Source of the DNA: Limnanthes douglasii subsp. nivea
Lineage: Eukaryota; Streptophyta; Magnoliopsida; Brassicales; Limnanthaceae
Direction: 5' to 3'
Assembly (NCBI GenBank): GCA_036936605.1
Contig: JAUPFV010000002.1
Coordinates: 162,928,813 to 162,992,812, forward strand
DNA: 64,000 nt
Part shown: one piece after another, positions 22,181-34,315 of the stretch
Layout of the letters: each line of letters starts with the position of its first letter
How positions within the stretch are numbered: position 1 is the first letter of the stretch
Notes under the pieces: model-generated
Databases searched by the model: none
Told to the model about the DNA's origin: nothing
What the model saw: the letters and a program-made list of their open reading frames with translations, nothing else
Translations under genes and position numbers: made by a program

Positions 22181-24521
22181 GTGCGCTACCACGGGGCAAT
22201 ACTTGAGTTGTCGATACATCAACGAAGAAGGCGTTGGCATTATTATATGGTAGGATGTTCACCTCCATTAAAAAGCGAGGGCTGCTAGATGCACGACGAC
22301 TCTCCGTTGAGCCCCTCCAACATATTTTAGTTCACATTTATCGATACACATATGGACCACTCTTTGCCTTCCTTCCGCAGCGGTAGTAGGCCGAGACAAA
22401 CTGTGCTCGTTTACATGATCCTTGTCTAAGCAATACTCTAACGCAGCTGGTATTTTGGCTTTTGTTTGACGTAGAGTTTTTTATCGCTGCAAAATTTGGA
22501 CCTCATCGACTTACGAGGTCGACCCGGACGTGGCGTCTTCCTTTTCACCTTACACCGTGGCAATTCATGCCTTATCGACATCCTTCGTATTAACCACTGT
22601 GCTTGGGTCAATAATCAATGCTTCCTTATCCCCCACGGGCCTCAAAACCATCAACAAGAACATGGTTTGGCAAAAGATAAGCCCTAGTGGAGTGGGAAAG
22701 AGGTAACCAGATGATCCCACGGTCCGGCCAAATACTCATCTTCTTCGTTGAATGCTTTCTATCGACCAGACGTGGCGTAGGATAACCAAATAGCTCACGC
22801 TGGAGAACAACAATTTGAGATATCGGCTGACAACCTTTGATGTGGATTCTGTTCGGGGTTACCAAGTAGATTCTAAGCAAAATATACTAATGTTTTAGGC
22901 TAAAAACCCTAGTTAGCATTGAAATTGGTCATTCGTATAAAAAGAATCATTGGTGGTTTTTTAAAATCAAAACAGTCTCTTGTGCTATCTCATTTTAGAG
23001 ATTTGGTCACTTTTGTTGCTTTTGTACATAATGAAAAAGTATTTTTCTATAAACGATAATATCTCAAAGATGATGTTATGCCGAGAAGGAGAAAAGGTTT
23101 AGACTAAAAATAATCTAAATGAATAATATGGTTCAGATGTATATTTATGGATTATGTTACTTTCACTGTAATAAATTATATTTATTATATAAGTGAATGA
23201 TTATAATTATATTGCATTTTGTCTGATAACTACAGTTTTTATGCTATCCAAGAACGTATTCGAGGTTGTTACAAACCAATACTTGTTCGATACATATAAA
23301 GGTGTTTGTTCAAGCTCCTTTATAATATTAGGGTACGAAAGGTTACATGTCAAGTTTAACATATGTGCGCTACCACGGGGCAATACTTGAGTTGTCGATA
23401 CATCAACGAAGAAGGCGTTGGCATTATTATCTGGTAGGAGGTTCACCTCCATTAAAAAGCGAGGGCTGCTAGATGCACGACGACTCTCCGTTGAGCCCCT
23501 CCAACCTATTTTAGTTCACATTTATCGATACACATATGGACCACTCTTTGCCTTTCTTCCGCTCGTTTACATGATCCTTATCTAAGCAATACTCTAACGC
23601 ATCTGGTATTTTGGCTTTTGTTTGACGTAGAGTTTTTTATCGCTGCAAAATTTGGACCTTATCGACTTACGAGGTCGACCCGGACGTGGCGTCTTCCTTT
23701 TCACCTTACACCATGGCAATTCATGCCTTATCGACCATCTTCGTATTAACCACTGTGCTTGGGTCAATAATCAATGCTTCCTTATCCACCACGGGCCTCA
23801 AAACCATCAACAGGAACATGGTTTGGCAAAAGATAAGCCCTAGTGGAGTGGGAAAGAGGTAACCAGATGATCCCACGGTCCGGCCAAATACTCATCTTCT
23901 TCGTTGAATGCTTTCTATCGACCAGACGTGCCGTAGGATAACCAAATAGCTCACGTTGGAGAACAACAATTTGAGATATCGGCTGACAGCCTTTGATGTG
24001 GATTCTGTTCGGGGTTACCATGTAGATTCTAAGCAAAATATACTAATGTTTTAGGCTAAAAACCCTAGTTAGCATTGAAATTGGTCATTCGTATAAAAAA
24101 AATCATTGATGGTTTTTTAAAATCAAAATAGTCTCTTGTGCTATCTCATTTTAGAGATTTGGTCACTTTTGTTGCTTTTGTACATAACGAAAAGTATTTT
24201 TCTATAAACGATAATATTTCAAAGATGATGTTATGCCGAGAAGGAGAAAAGGTTTAGACTAAAAATAATCTAAATGAATAATATGGTTCAGATGTATATT
24301 TATGGATTATGTTACTTTCACTGCAATAAATTATATTTATTATATAAGTGAATGATTATAATTATATCGCATTTTGTCCAATAACTACAGTTTTTATGCT
24401 ATCCACGAACGTATTCGAGGTTGTTACAAACCAATACTTGTTCGATACATATAAAGGTGTTTGTTCAAGCTCCTTTATAATATTAGGGTATGACAAGGTT
24501 ACATGTCAAGTTTAACATATG
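22181..24521 (+). repeat. 1.18-kb direct tandem duplication (two units)
   Basis: Unit 1 (22181-23364) and unit 2 (23365-24521) are nearly identical and directly adjacent, both starting GTGCGCTACCACGGGGCAAT and ending near TTTAACATATG. Unit 2 lacks about 28 bp (after CTTTCTTCCGC). Each unit contains an 84-codon minus-strand ORF (22626-22880, 23782-24036) and a 63-codon plus-strand ORF (22496-22687, 23652-23843), both conserved. Neither resembles a protein I know, and their conservation simply follows from the recent duplication. No terminal TG/CA or inverted repeats mark the units. Confidence 0.85.
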
Positions 24522-26055
24522 TTTAGGACTTATGTATGGTACAAATCTAGCCAGTACTAGTAGCCTCCGTAGTCCTTACAAAACAATACGAGGGAATAGT
24601 ATACGTAAATTGAGTGTTTTTTTATAATTATCTTTCATAATTTTAGTTTTCTTAGCCCAAGTATGTAAGACTTTTTTAATAAACCTCAGATTTTTCGATT
24701 GGCCGAGCCCCTACGCCACTGGCTGAGAAGTTATTTTTTTTTAATTTTGTTGGACTAAGTGATTAGCATGAAGAGCTTTTGACTTGAACAATTTATGCGT
24801 GACGTGCTTTTCTGGCCTGTTGGTGGGCCTAATTTACTCTTGCCAAACTTTCAATTCATCCCGAACATTTTTATGCTTAATTGAAAATTCTTCACCGACC
24901 TCATGTCCTTTAGGGAAAAAATATATTTTTTATCAAAGAGAAACAAGTATAAAAAACATGTAACAAACTGCTAAAGTTTATGGTACTTTTTAGAATTGAA
25001 AAGACTTATTATTATTGTTAATTTTGTGTAGTGGATAACCCTCTTAGTACTTCAAAGTAAACACAACAAATGTACAAACAATAAGGAAACTAGTTCATAC
25101 CAGTGCATTAAGAGATGTATGAACCGAAAGAAGGGGCATGAGTGAAGTGTCTATATGTTGTTCCCTAGACATGAGAAAATATATCGGGGGGAAGCATGAT
25201 GTCTATATGCAAAACTTGCACGACAAAATATAGAGGGATTTAAAAATCTTGTGTTACCCTAACCCGTAAGCAAGATCCATAGAGAGTCATGATCCTAAAT
25301 ATGCCCGAGCCCACATATATTATGGTAAAAGAAAAAAGACCCAAACTTTTCCCAAACCTATAGCCATTAGATGAAGGGATTCACGACCCTAATTCTAATT
25401 GAACCCGTGAATATTACTGGAACAATGATTCTTGTACTGCCCTAGCATGTAGGCATTATCAAGATAGAATCACAATCCTTATATGGTAATAAATGTATTT
25501 ATCTTATAAAGAAAATCATCTAGGGAAGATAATGCTTTTACTATACGATTTAACAGTTATGTAGGGGAAGTGTGATATGTAGTGTGTGCATCGAAGAAAT
25601 TGTTGGCTATCATAACCAATCATTTAAAGCGAGCAATTTAAACTTTTTATTTTACAGATCCATAAATGGTCGAGATGGAGGGTACTTCTTCTATAAAAAA
25701 CAAGACTAATTTTCAGTTTGGTTCGACTTCTCTTATTTTTTTAGATACGTGATTAAACCTAATATTTTTTAAATAAAAAACCTTATATTTTATTTAATGT
25801 TTTGAAAATATAATCAGGATAATCGAGGGTGTCAGATTTAGGATCATTCGGTACGGAACACTATCGATCTGAAAGAATGTCACATACTCAATACATTCTG
25901 AGTGACATCATAGATGTGAAGCATCCCAAGCGTCAAGGGGCCCGTATTAGCATATAATTAATACAAGTCCTATCCTTGGATGATGGCTTCGACATCCACT
26001 ACTTATTTCAACCCATAAAAATCTGCCAAAAGGAACCGTCGAAGTAAGCTTCAGT
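24522..26055. other. Intergenic DNA, nothing recognised
   Basis: No ORF, repeat pair or element end that I can support. Part of 25800-26055 could be LTR or leader of the Tat element whose antisense-type ORF begins just after, but no matching copy exists in the window to prove it. Confidence 0.45.
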
Positions 26056-26275
26056 ATCAACAATGGGCATCGGTGAACCCCTCATTTATTCAAGCCAAAC
26101 CTCTCGCCAATCCCATCAGGCTCCTCGGTCCAGGAGTCTCAACCTTGAACGTCCAAGAGAAAGCAGTATCAAGTGTCAGGAAGCCTTCTCCGTTTATCGC
26201 TATGGAATTTGATATTGAGAAATCCCCAGAGAAAACCAACCCTCGTCGGACAAACACGCTTGGTAAAAGGCCAAG
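26056..26275 (+). pseudogene. N-terminal fragment of a Tat antisense-type ORF
   Basis: From about 26077 the sequence (IQAKPLANPI, then [15 protein letters not shown] and EKTNPRR) matches the reverse complement of 54170-54330, the N-terminal part of the antisense ORF in the LINE-nested Tat element. Here it lies on the plus strand, so its parent Tat element would be on the minus strand, as are the gag and LTR at 36519-37640. This copy keeps about 19 bp (around GCTATGGAATTTGATATT) that are missing at 54210-54230. It is cut at 26275 by CRM pol. Confidence 0.7.
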
Positions 26276-28933
26276 CAGTTCTACTTGTGCCCAAGAAAGA
26301 TGGAAACTGGAGAATGTGTGTTGATTGCAGAGCCATCAACAACATAACAGTAAAGTATCGCCATCCTATACCTAGATTAGATGATATGTTAGATGAATTG
26401 CATGGTTCTAGCATTTTTTATAAGATTGATCTTAAAAGTGGTTATCACCAAATTAGGATGAAAGAAGGGGATGAGTGGAAAACTGCATTTAAAACTAAGC
26501 ATGGACTATATGAATGGTTAGTAATGCCATTTGGGCTAACTAATGCACCTAGTACATTCATGCGGTTAATGAATCATGTTCTAAGGGCTTATATAGGATT
26601 TTTTGTTGTAGTATATTTCGATGACATCTTAATTTACAGCAAGTGCTTAGAAGAACATGTTCACCATCTGAAATTGATTTTAAGTGTACTTAGGAAGGAA
26701 AATCTCTATGCTAATCTTAAGAAATACACTTTTGTACCGATAATCTTGTCTTTTTAGGTTTTGTTATAAGTGCAGATGGTATTAAGGTGGATGAGGAAAA
26801 GGTTAAGGCAATTCGCGAATGGCCAAGTCCAAAAACAGTTGGAGAAGTGAGAAGCTTCCACGGCCTTGTAGGATTTTATAGGCGTTTTGTCAAAGATTTC
26901 AGCACCTTAGCTGCACCACTCACTGAAATAATAAAGAAGGACGTTGGTTTCAAGTGGGAACAAGCTCAAGAAGAAGCATTTCAATCCTTAAAAGAGAAGC
27001 TTACTCATGCTCCCGTCTTGACATTACCTAATTTTCTTAAAACTTTTGAGATTGAATGTGATGCTTCTGGAATTGGGATTGGAGCTGTTTTGATGCAGGA
27101 TAAAAAGCCCATAGCTTATTTCAGTGAAAATTTTGGAGGAGCTACTCAAAACTATCCTACTTATGATAAGGAGTTGTATGCCTTAGTTCGAGCTTTGCAA
27201 ACATGGCAGCATTACTTGTGGCCAGAGAGGTTTGTCATACACACTGACCATGAATCTCTCAAACACCTAAAAGGTCAGCAAAAACTTAACAAAAGACATG
27301 CAAGGTGGATAGAATTTATTGAGACATTTCCATATGTCATCAAATACAAACAAGGTAAAGAAAATATTGTTGCTGATGCATTGTCCCGAAGGTATGCCTT
27401 CATCACTACTCTTGAAGCTAAGATTTTAGGATTTGGTCATCTTAAGAGTTTATATGAAAATGATTCTGATTTTGGAAAGATGTATCAAGCATGTGAAAAG
27501 TTTGCTTCAGGGCAGTTCTATAGGCATAGAGGATTCTTATTCTTTGATAAACGTTTATGTGTGCCTAATTGTTCCATGAGAGATTTACTTGTAAGAGAAG
27601 CCCATGGAGGAGGCTTAATGGGACAGTTTGGAATAGCTAAAACTCTCAAGGTAATGTTGGATCACTTCCATTGGCCACATATGAGGAGGGATGTTGAAAG
27701 AATTTGTGTCAGATGTGCTACTTGCAAACAAGCCAAATCTAAGGTTCAATCCCACGGTTTGTATACTCCTTTACCTATTCCTACGCATCCTTGGAATGAT
27801 ATATCTATGGACTTTGTAGTTGGATTGCCTAGGACTAGAACTGCTAAGGATTCCATTTTTATGGTTGTTGATCGATTCTCTAAAATGGCACACTTTGTTG
27901 CTTGTCACAAAACTGATGATGCGTTGCACATTGCTAATCTGTTCTTTAAAGAGATAGTTCGTTTGCATGGCATGCCTAGGACGATAGTTTCAGATAGGGA
28001 CACTAAGTTTCTAAGTTACTTTTGGAAAACTTTGTGGTCTAAGTTAGGGACTAAGCTTTTGTTTTCTACTACCTGTCACCCACAAACTGATGGACAAACA
28101 GAAGTAGTAAATAGGACTTTGTCCACTCTTCTACGTGCATTAATTAAAAATAACTCGAAAACTTGGGAATAATGTTTGCTGCATGTTGAATTTGCATACA
28201 ATCATTCTATGCATTATGCTTCTAAGTACTCTCCTTTTCAAATTATTTATGGATTTAACTCAATATCTCCTTTGGATCTAATTCCTTTGCCTTTGAGTGA
28301 AAGAACTAACATAGATGGGAAAAAGAAAGCTGAACTTGTAAAACAGATCCATGATGATGCAAGGAAAAACATAGAAAAGAAAACTGAGAAATATGTCAAA
28401 CAAGCAAACAAGGGAAGACGTGAGAAAGTTTTTGAGGTAGGAGATCAAGTATGGAGGCATTTAAGAAAGGAAAGATTTCCAGAAGAGAGGATGTCAAAAT
28501 TGATGCCTAGAATTGATGGACCATTTGAAGTAACAAAAAAGATCAACAATAATGCGTATCAACTTGACCTACGAGGTAAGTATAAAGTGAGTCCTACCTT
28601 TAATGTTTCTGATTTGGTTCATTTTATCGCAGATGAAATGGATTTGAGGTCAAATCCTTTTCAAGTGGGAGAGGATGATGTGATCCTAGATGACACAAGG
28701 AGCTTAGAACATGGAAATGTGCAAGACCCAGATGAACAACTTGAAAAAGAAGATGAGCTTGAAATTGAAGATATTCTTATTTTACCGGCTCGTCCAACAA
28801 CTCGATCAAGAGCAAAACAATTTAACAAAGCTGTTGGAGGATTGCTTAATCAACTAGAGAATCCACGTGATTAAAACAGCAAGTATGGTGGAAAAGCTTG
28901 TCAAACCACTTTGGTCTTGATTCAAGATAATTG
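26276..28933 (+). pseudogene. pol: CRM pol of C1: RT, RNase H, integrase
   Basis: The first segment (to 26757) covers the RT fingers and palm, including [12 protein letters not shown] 1-bp deletion near 26735 shifts the frame, which reopens at 26787-28172 with RNase H and integrase. The integrase zinc finger (RICVRCATC) and core motifs [16 protein letters not shown] and DGQTEVVNR keep all three catalytic acids. A TAA at 28170 (GAA in C2) interrupts, and the C-terminus continues at 28176-28874, where CAA became TAA; the ancestral stop is at 28933. The last ~86 codons lie in the LTR. It lacks gag and protease, so it is inactive by itself. Confidence 0.85.
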
Positions 28934-29504
28934 ATTTCAACAAATGAGAAAGTGTCTCGATTGTACTCTTTTTCCCTTGTTCAAGTTTTGTCCCAATGGG
29001 TTTTCTTGACAAGGTTTTTAATGAGGCAATTGTTTCACTTCATCATTGCCCATTTGTTGAAATAAAAGCCCAAGGCCCATCTACACCAAAAGCCACGTCC
29101 TTGGAGGAGGGAAGGGTTTGATTTCCAGCTTATATCATTAATACTTTGTATTTTCAATATTAAAGCATTATGTTTCCAAGAACAGCCTTAATTGTGTTCA
29201 AGGCTAGTTCTTTCTCCTATAAAAACTATGTATTAAGAATTCTAATGGTTAGACTATCTTTGATTCTGAAAAAACTTCTTAAGTTTTACTCTTCTCTTGT
29301 TAGTGTGTAATATCCACAAGAAAACCTGTTCTTCATTTGGTGTGTCATATCCAAAGGAAGATCAGATGGAATATCAAAGGCCTTTCCACAACCTTTGTGT
29401 GACCTATCGATCCCCATCCTTTGATCCTTGAATCCTTTTGGGTTCCTGGTTGCAAAGTTATCCCTATCCCATTTCAGAGTGCCGATTCTAGGAGGAGTTT
29501 ATCA
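28676..29504 (+). repeat. CRM LTR shared by C1 and C2 (829 bp)
   Basis: Best-defined LTR here: preceded by a purine tract (AAGTGGGAGAGGA, 28663-28675), starts TGATGTGATCC, ends GGAGGAGTTTATCA, and the PBS follows two bases later. The first 258 bp encode the pol C-terminus (ancestral stop to 28933). The conserved GGTTTTTAATGAGGCA block ends near 29027. TATAAAAA is at 29218-29225. It has a single ~41-bp U3 repeat, where B and D have two. Confidence 0.9.
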
Positions 29505-29506
29505 AG

Positions 29507-29518
29507 TGGTATCAGAGC
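29507..29518 (+). other. Primer binding site, C2
   Basis: TGGTATCAGAGC, complementary to initiator tRNA-Met, two bases after the LTR. Confidence 0.9.
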
Positions 29519-29834
29519 AACATTCTGAAACTTGGGTATTCTCTTTCTCATTAATTTTTCTTCATCTATTTTATATTATCAGTTTGTTTGTGAAGATTTG
29601 AGTGTTAGTGTGATGATTTCATTTTGAATCACGAAATTATGATCTGTTTCACCCTAGTTATAGTTGTTTGAGATTTAAAATCGTAGAAAATCGTTTTTAG
29701 GTGCTGTTGTGAAACTTATCTCTTAATATTCTTAGGAAAACAGATTTGGATATGTTTATGGTTTTAAATAAATTGAAGAACTTTCCAAGGACTTGTTGCT
29801 GGTGATTTGTTTTTGTTTTGTTTTGTAGAAAAGG

Positions 29835-31769
29835 AAGTCTAATTCAAATGATGCAGAAAACAGTAATTTCGATAACAACAAGCTTCTAATTGAAGCTATG
29901 ACAAAGTTGATAGACACCAAGATAGATGCCTTTCGCGAAGAGCTTCAATCAAACACTGACCACGAGCGGAACCGTTCACGACAAACCAATCTAAGAAGAA
30001 ACCATGAACTACCTGAACAATTCAGAAAGGAAGCCGCTGATGAATATTATGAACGCATGAGCAATTCGTCTCGAAACAGCCATAGAAGGCACCATAGACG
30101 TACAAGAGAGGGCAACGAACGTAATCGTGGCAATCTTGGAGGTCTCAAGATTAAGATTCCACCATTCCATGGAAAAAACGATCCAGATGCCTATTTGGAA
30201 TGGGAAAAGAAGATTGAACTCGTTTTCAACGTTCAACACTACATAGAGACCAATCGAGTAAGAATTGTTGCTACTGAATTTTATGATTATGCTCTTAGTT
30301 GGTGGGATCAACTATTTACCTCAAGAAGGCGTAATGAGGAACATCCTATAGAATCATGGGCAGAAATGAAAGCCATTATGCGGAAAAGGTTTGTTCCTAG
30401 TCATTACCACCGTGAGCTGCATCTAAAGCTGAGGAGATTAACACAAGGAAGCCGATCTGTTGAAGAGTATTATCAAGAAATGGAGACCTTAATGTTGCGA
30501 GCTGATATTTCAGAAGATAGAGAGGCAACAATGTCAAGGTTTCTTGGGGGTTTAAATAGAGAAATTCAAGACAGATTGGAAACTCAGTATTATGTTGAAC
30601 TAGAAGAGATGCTACACAAAGCTTTGCTATTTGAACAACAAGTTAAAAGAAAGAACTCCTCAAGATCAAGTTACAGTTCAGGGGCAGTAACAATTAAGCC
30701 AAGTTATTCAAAAGATGAGAAGACCAATTATTAGAAAGGAAGCTATGTAGAGGTGAACCAAAAATCTGGAACACCATTGTCTATTTATAACAAGGGCAAA
30801 CCTAAAGAGGTTGCAATCAGAACTCATGATGTTAAGTGTTTCAAGTGCAAACGGATGGGACATTATGCTAATGAGTGTTCTAATAAGAAGATTATGACAA
30901 TTTTAGATAATGGAGAAATAATTTTAGAGGAAGAAGAAATTGTCTCTGATTCTTCCGAAGAACACTTAGAGCGACCTGGTAAAGGAGATTTATTAGTAGC
31001 CAGAAGGTCTTTAAGCGTTCAATCAAAAGAAGAAGAAGAACAAGAGCAAAGGGAGAATCTGTTTCACACTAGGTGTCTTGTTCAAGGGAAAGTTTGTAGC
31101 CTTATTATCGATGGAGGCAGTTGTACCAATGTGGCAAGTGAATCTATGGTAAAGAAGCTTGGTTTAAAAACAAAAAAGCATCCAACACCTTACAAGCTTC
31201 AATGGCTTAACGACAATGGAGAAATGAAAGTTAGCCACCAAGTAGAAGTTCCCTTAGCCATTGGTAAGTACGAAGATGAAGTTTTATGTGATGTTCTGCC
31301 AATGGAGGCTAGTCACATATTGTTAGGAAGGCCATGGCAATCTGATCGAAAGGTTATCCATGATGGATTCACTAATCGCCATACATTTGAGTTTCAAGGA
31401 AGGAAAACCACTCTAGTTCCCTTGACTCCACGAGAAGTTTACCAAGATCAAAAGCATATGCAGAACAAGGAAAGTCGGGTAACTAAACATTCGAATTTCT
31501 ATGCAAAATCTGGCGAGGTTAAGAAAGCATTATTCTCTAAGAAACCTATGTTACTTTTTGTGTTTAAGGAAACTCTTATGAGTTTATCTAACTTGACACC
31601 GGTGTTGCCGAGTGAGATGACTTCTCTCTTGCAGGAATTTGAAGATGTATTCCCTGAAGACAATCCAAAGGGGCTTCCACCAATTAGAGGCATCGAACAC
31701 CAAATAAATTTAGTACCTAGAGCCTCCCTTCCTAACATACCTGCTTATAGAACTAATCCAGTGAACTGA
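29835..31769 (+). pseudogene. gag: CRM gag and protease, C2
   Basis: The gag start codon found in B is AAG here (29835-29837), so the readable ORF begins at an internal ATG (29898). The gag domain is intact up to a TAG at 30732-30734 (CAG in B). The frame reopens with a complete CCHC knuckle (CFKCKRMGHYANEC, about 30837-30878) and a complete protease active site (IIDGGSCTNVAS, about 31105-31140), the only intact protease in the window. The reading stays open to 31769, where a ~31-bp deletion between two CAGTG words joins the linker out of frame to RT. Confidence 0.85.
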
Positions 31770-34170
31770 TGGAAAAAGGACGTATCCGTGAAAGCATGAG
31801 TCCTTGTGCGGTACCAGTTCTACTTGTGCCCAAGAAAGATGGAAGCTGAAGAATGTGTGTTGATTGCAGAGCCATCAACAACATAACAGTAAAGTATCGA
31901 CATCCTATACCTAGATTAGATGATATGTTAGATGAATTGCATGGTTCTAGCATTTTTTCTAAGATTGATCTTAAAAGTGGTTATCACCAAATTAGGATGA
32001 AAGAAGGGGATGAGTGGAAAACTGCATTTAAAACTAAGCATGGACTATATGAATGGTTAGTAATGCCATTTGGGCTCACTAATGCACCTAGTACATTCAT
32101 GCGGTTAATGAATCATGTTCTAAGGGCTTATATAGGAGTTTTTGCTGTAGTATATTTTGATGACATCTTAATTTATAGCAAGTGCTTAGAAGAACATGTT
32201 CATCACTTTTTGTACTTAGGAAGGAAAATCTCTATGCTAATCTTAAGAAATGCACTTTTTGTACCGATAATCTTGTCTTTTTAGGTTTTGTTATAAGTGC
32301 AGATGGTATTAAGGTGGATGAGGAAAAGGTAAAAGCAATCCGCGAATGGCCAAGTCCAAAAACAGTTGGAGAAGTGAGAAGCTTCCACGGCCTTGCAGGA
32401 TTTTATAGGCGTTTTGTCAAAGATTTCAACACCTTAGCTGCACCACTCACTGAAATAATAAAGAAGGACGTTGGTTTCAAGTGGGAACAAGCTCAAGAAG
32501 AAGCATTTTAATCCTTAAAAGAGAAGCTTACTCATGCTTATGTCTTGACATTACCTAATTTTCTTAAAACTTTTGAGATTGAATGTGATGCTTCTGGAAT
32601 TGGGATTGGAGCTGTATTGATGCAGGATAAAAAGCCCATAGCTTATTTCAGTGTAAAGCTTTGAGGAGCTACTCAAAACTATCCTACTTATGACAAGGAG
32701 TTGTATGCCTTAGTTCGAGCTTTGCAAACATGGCAGCATTACTTGTGGCCAAAGGAGTTTGTCATACACACTGACCATGAATCTCTCAAACACCTAAAAG
32801 GTCAGCAAAAAGTTAACAAAAGACATGCAAGGTGGATAGAATTTATTGAGACATTTCCATATGTCAACAAATACAAACAAGGTAAAGAAAATATTGTTGC
32901 TGATGCATTGTCCCGAAGGTATGCCTTAATCACTACTCTTGAAGCTAAGATTTTAGGATTTGATCATCTTAAGAGTTTATATGAAAATGATTCTGATTTT
33001 GGAAAGATGTATCAAGTATGTGAAAAGTTTGATCATCTTTGATAAACATTTATGTGTGCCTAATTGTTCCATGAGAGATTTACTTGTTAGGTAAGCCCAT
33101 GGAGGAGGCTTAATGGGACAGTTTGGAATAGCTAAAACTCTCAAGGTAATGCTGGATCACTTCCATTGGCCACATATGAAGAGGGATGTTAAAAGAATCT
33201 GTGACAGATGTGCTACTTGCAAACAAGCCAAATCTAAGGTTCAATCCCACGGTTTGTATACTCCTTTACCTATTCCTACGCATCCTTGGAATGATATATC
33301 TATGGACTTTGTAGTTGGATTTCCTAGGACTAGAACTGGTAAGGATTCCATTTTTGTGGTTGTTGATTGATTCTCTAAAATGGCACACTTTGTTGCTTGT
33401 CACAAAACTGATGATGCGTTGCACATTGCTAATCTGTTCTTTAAAGAGATAGTTCGTTTGCATGGCATGCCTAGGACGATAGTTTGAGATAGGGACACTA
33501 TGTTTCTAAGTTACTTTTGGAAAACTTTGTGGTCTAAGTTAGGGACTAAGCTTTTATTTTCTACTACCTGTCACCCACAAACTGATGGACAAACAGAAGT
33601 AGTAAATAGGAGTTTGTCCACTCTTCTACGTGCATTAATTAAAAAGAACTTGAAAACTTGGGAAGAATGTTTGCCGCATGTTGAATTTGCATACAATCAT
33701 TCTATGCATTTTGCTTCTAAGTACTCTCCTTTTCAAATTGTTTATGGATTTAACCCAATATCTCCTTTGGATCTAATTCCTTTGCCTTTGAGTGAAAGAA
33801 CTAGCATAGATGGGAAAAAGAAAGCTGAACTTGTAAAACAGATCCATGATGATGGAAGGAAAAACATAGAAAAGAAAACTGAGCAATATGTCAAACAAGC
33901 AAACAAGGGAAGACGTGAGAAAGTTTTTGAGGTAGGAGATCAAGTATTGGTGCACTTAAGAAAGGAAAGATTTCCAAAAGAGAGGAAGTCAAAATTGATG
34001 CCTAGAATTTATGGACCATTTGAAGTAACGAAAAAGATCAACAATAATGTGTATCAACTTGACCTACGAGTTAAGTATAAAGTGAGTCCTACCTTTAATG
34101 TTTCTGATTTGGTTCCTTTTATCGCAGATGAAATGGATTTGAGGTCAAATCCTTTTCAAGTGGGAGAGGA
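31770..34170 (+). pseudogene. pol: CRM RT, RNase H and integrase, C2 (many lesions)
   Basis: Clear pol homology to B and C1 but broken at least eight times: TGG to TGA near 31848, a deletion near 32205, CAA to TAA near 32510, lesions near 32660, a ~30-bp loss near 33035, CGA to TGA near 33367 and TCA to TGA near 33485. Readable blocks are RT (31853-32284, with YFDD), RNase H (32701-33042, [12 protein letters not shown]), integrase core (33113-33370, 33500 on) and a C-terminus. Most point stops are C-to-T or G-to-A changes. The polyprotein tail continues into the partial 3' LTR. Confidence 0.85.
34158..34170 (+). other. Polypurine tract of C2
   Basis: AAGTGGGAGAGGA immediately before TGATGTGATCC. 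Its position fixes the LTR start for the family; the same tract precedes the LTR at 28676. Confidence 0.8.
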
Positions 34171-34313
34171 TGATGTGATCCTAGATGACACAAGGAGCTT
34201 AGAACATGGAAATGTGCAAGAACTAGATGAACAACTTGAAAAAGAAGATGAGCTTGAAGTTGAAGATATTCTTATTTTACCAGCTGGTCCAACAACTCGA
34301 TCAAGAGCAAAAC
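34171..34313 (+). repeat. Truncated 3' LTR of C2
   Basis: The first ~140 bp of the LTR (pol tail to GPTTRSRAK), cut where the sequence switches to the reverse complement of gag at 34309-34314. The shared word AAACA at the switch suggests microhomology joining. Confidence 0.85.
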
Positions 34314-34315
34314 AC

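Larger units (their letters stand above)
26276..34313 (+). mobile_element. Tandem CRM structure: C1 pol - shared LTR - C2 gag-pol - partial LTR
   Basis: C1 begins abruptly inside RT (26276) and runs through pol into an LTR at 28676-29504. That LTR also serves as 5' LTR for C2, which has PBS, leader, gag, PR, RT, RNase H, integrase and a PPT, and enters its 3' LTR at 34171. The C2 3' LTR stops after about 140 bp, where it is fused to inverted copy D. Two elements sharing one LTR are the expected product of recombination between LTRs. Neither has a surviving outer end. Confidence 0.85.

Noticed and set aside
22496..24036. The duplicated 63- and 84-codon ORFs as real genes
   Set aside because: Conservation is explained by the recent tandem duplication; no start context, domain or homologue is evident.
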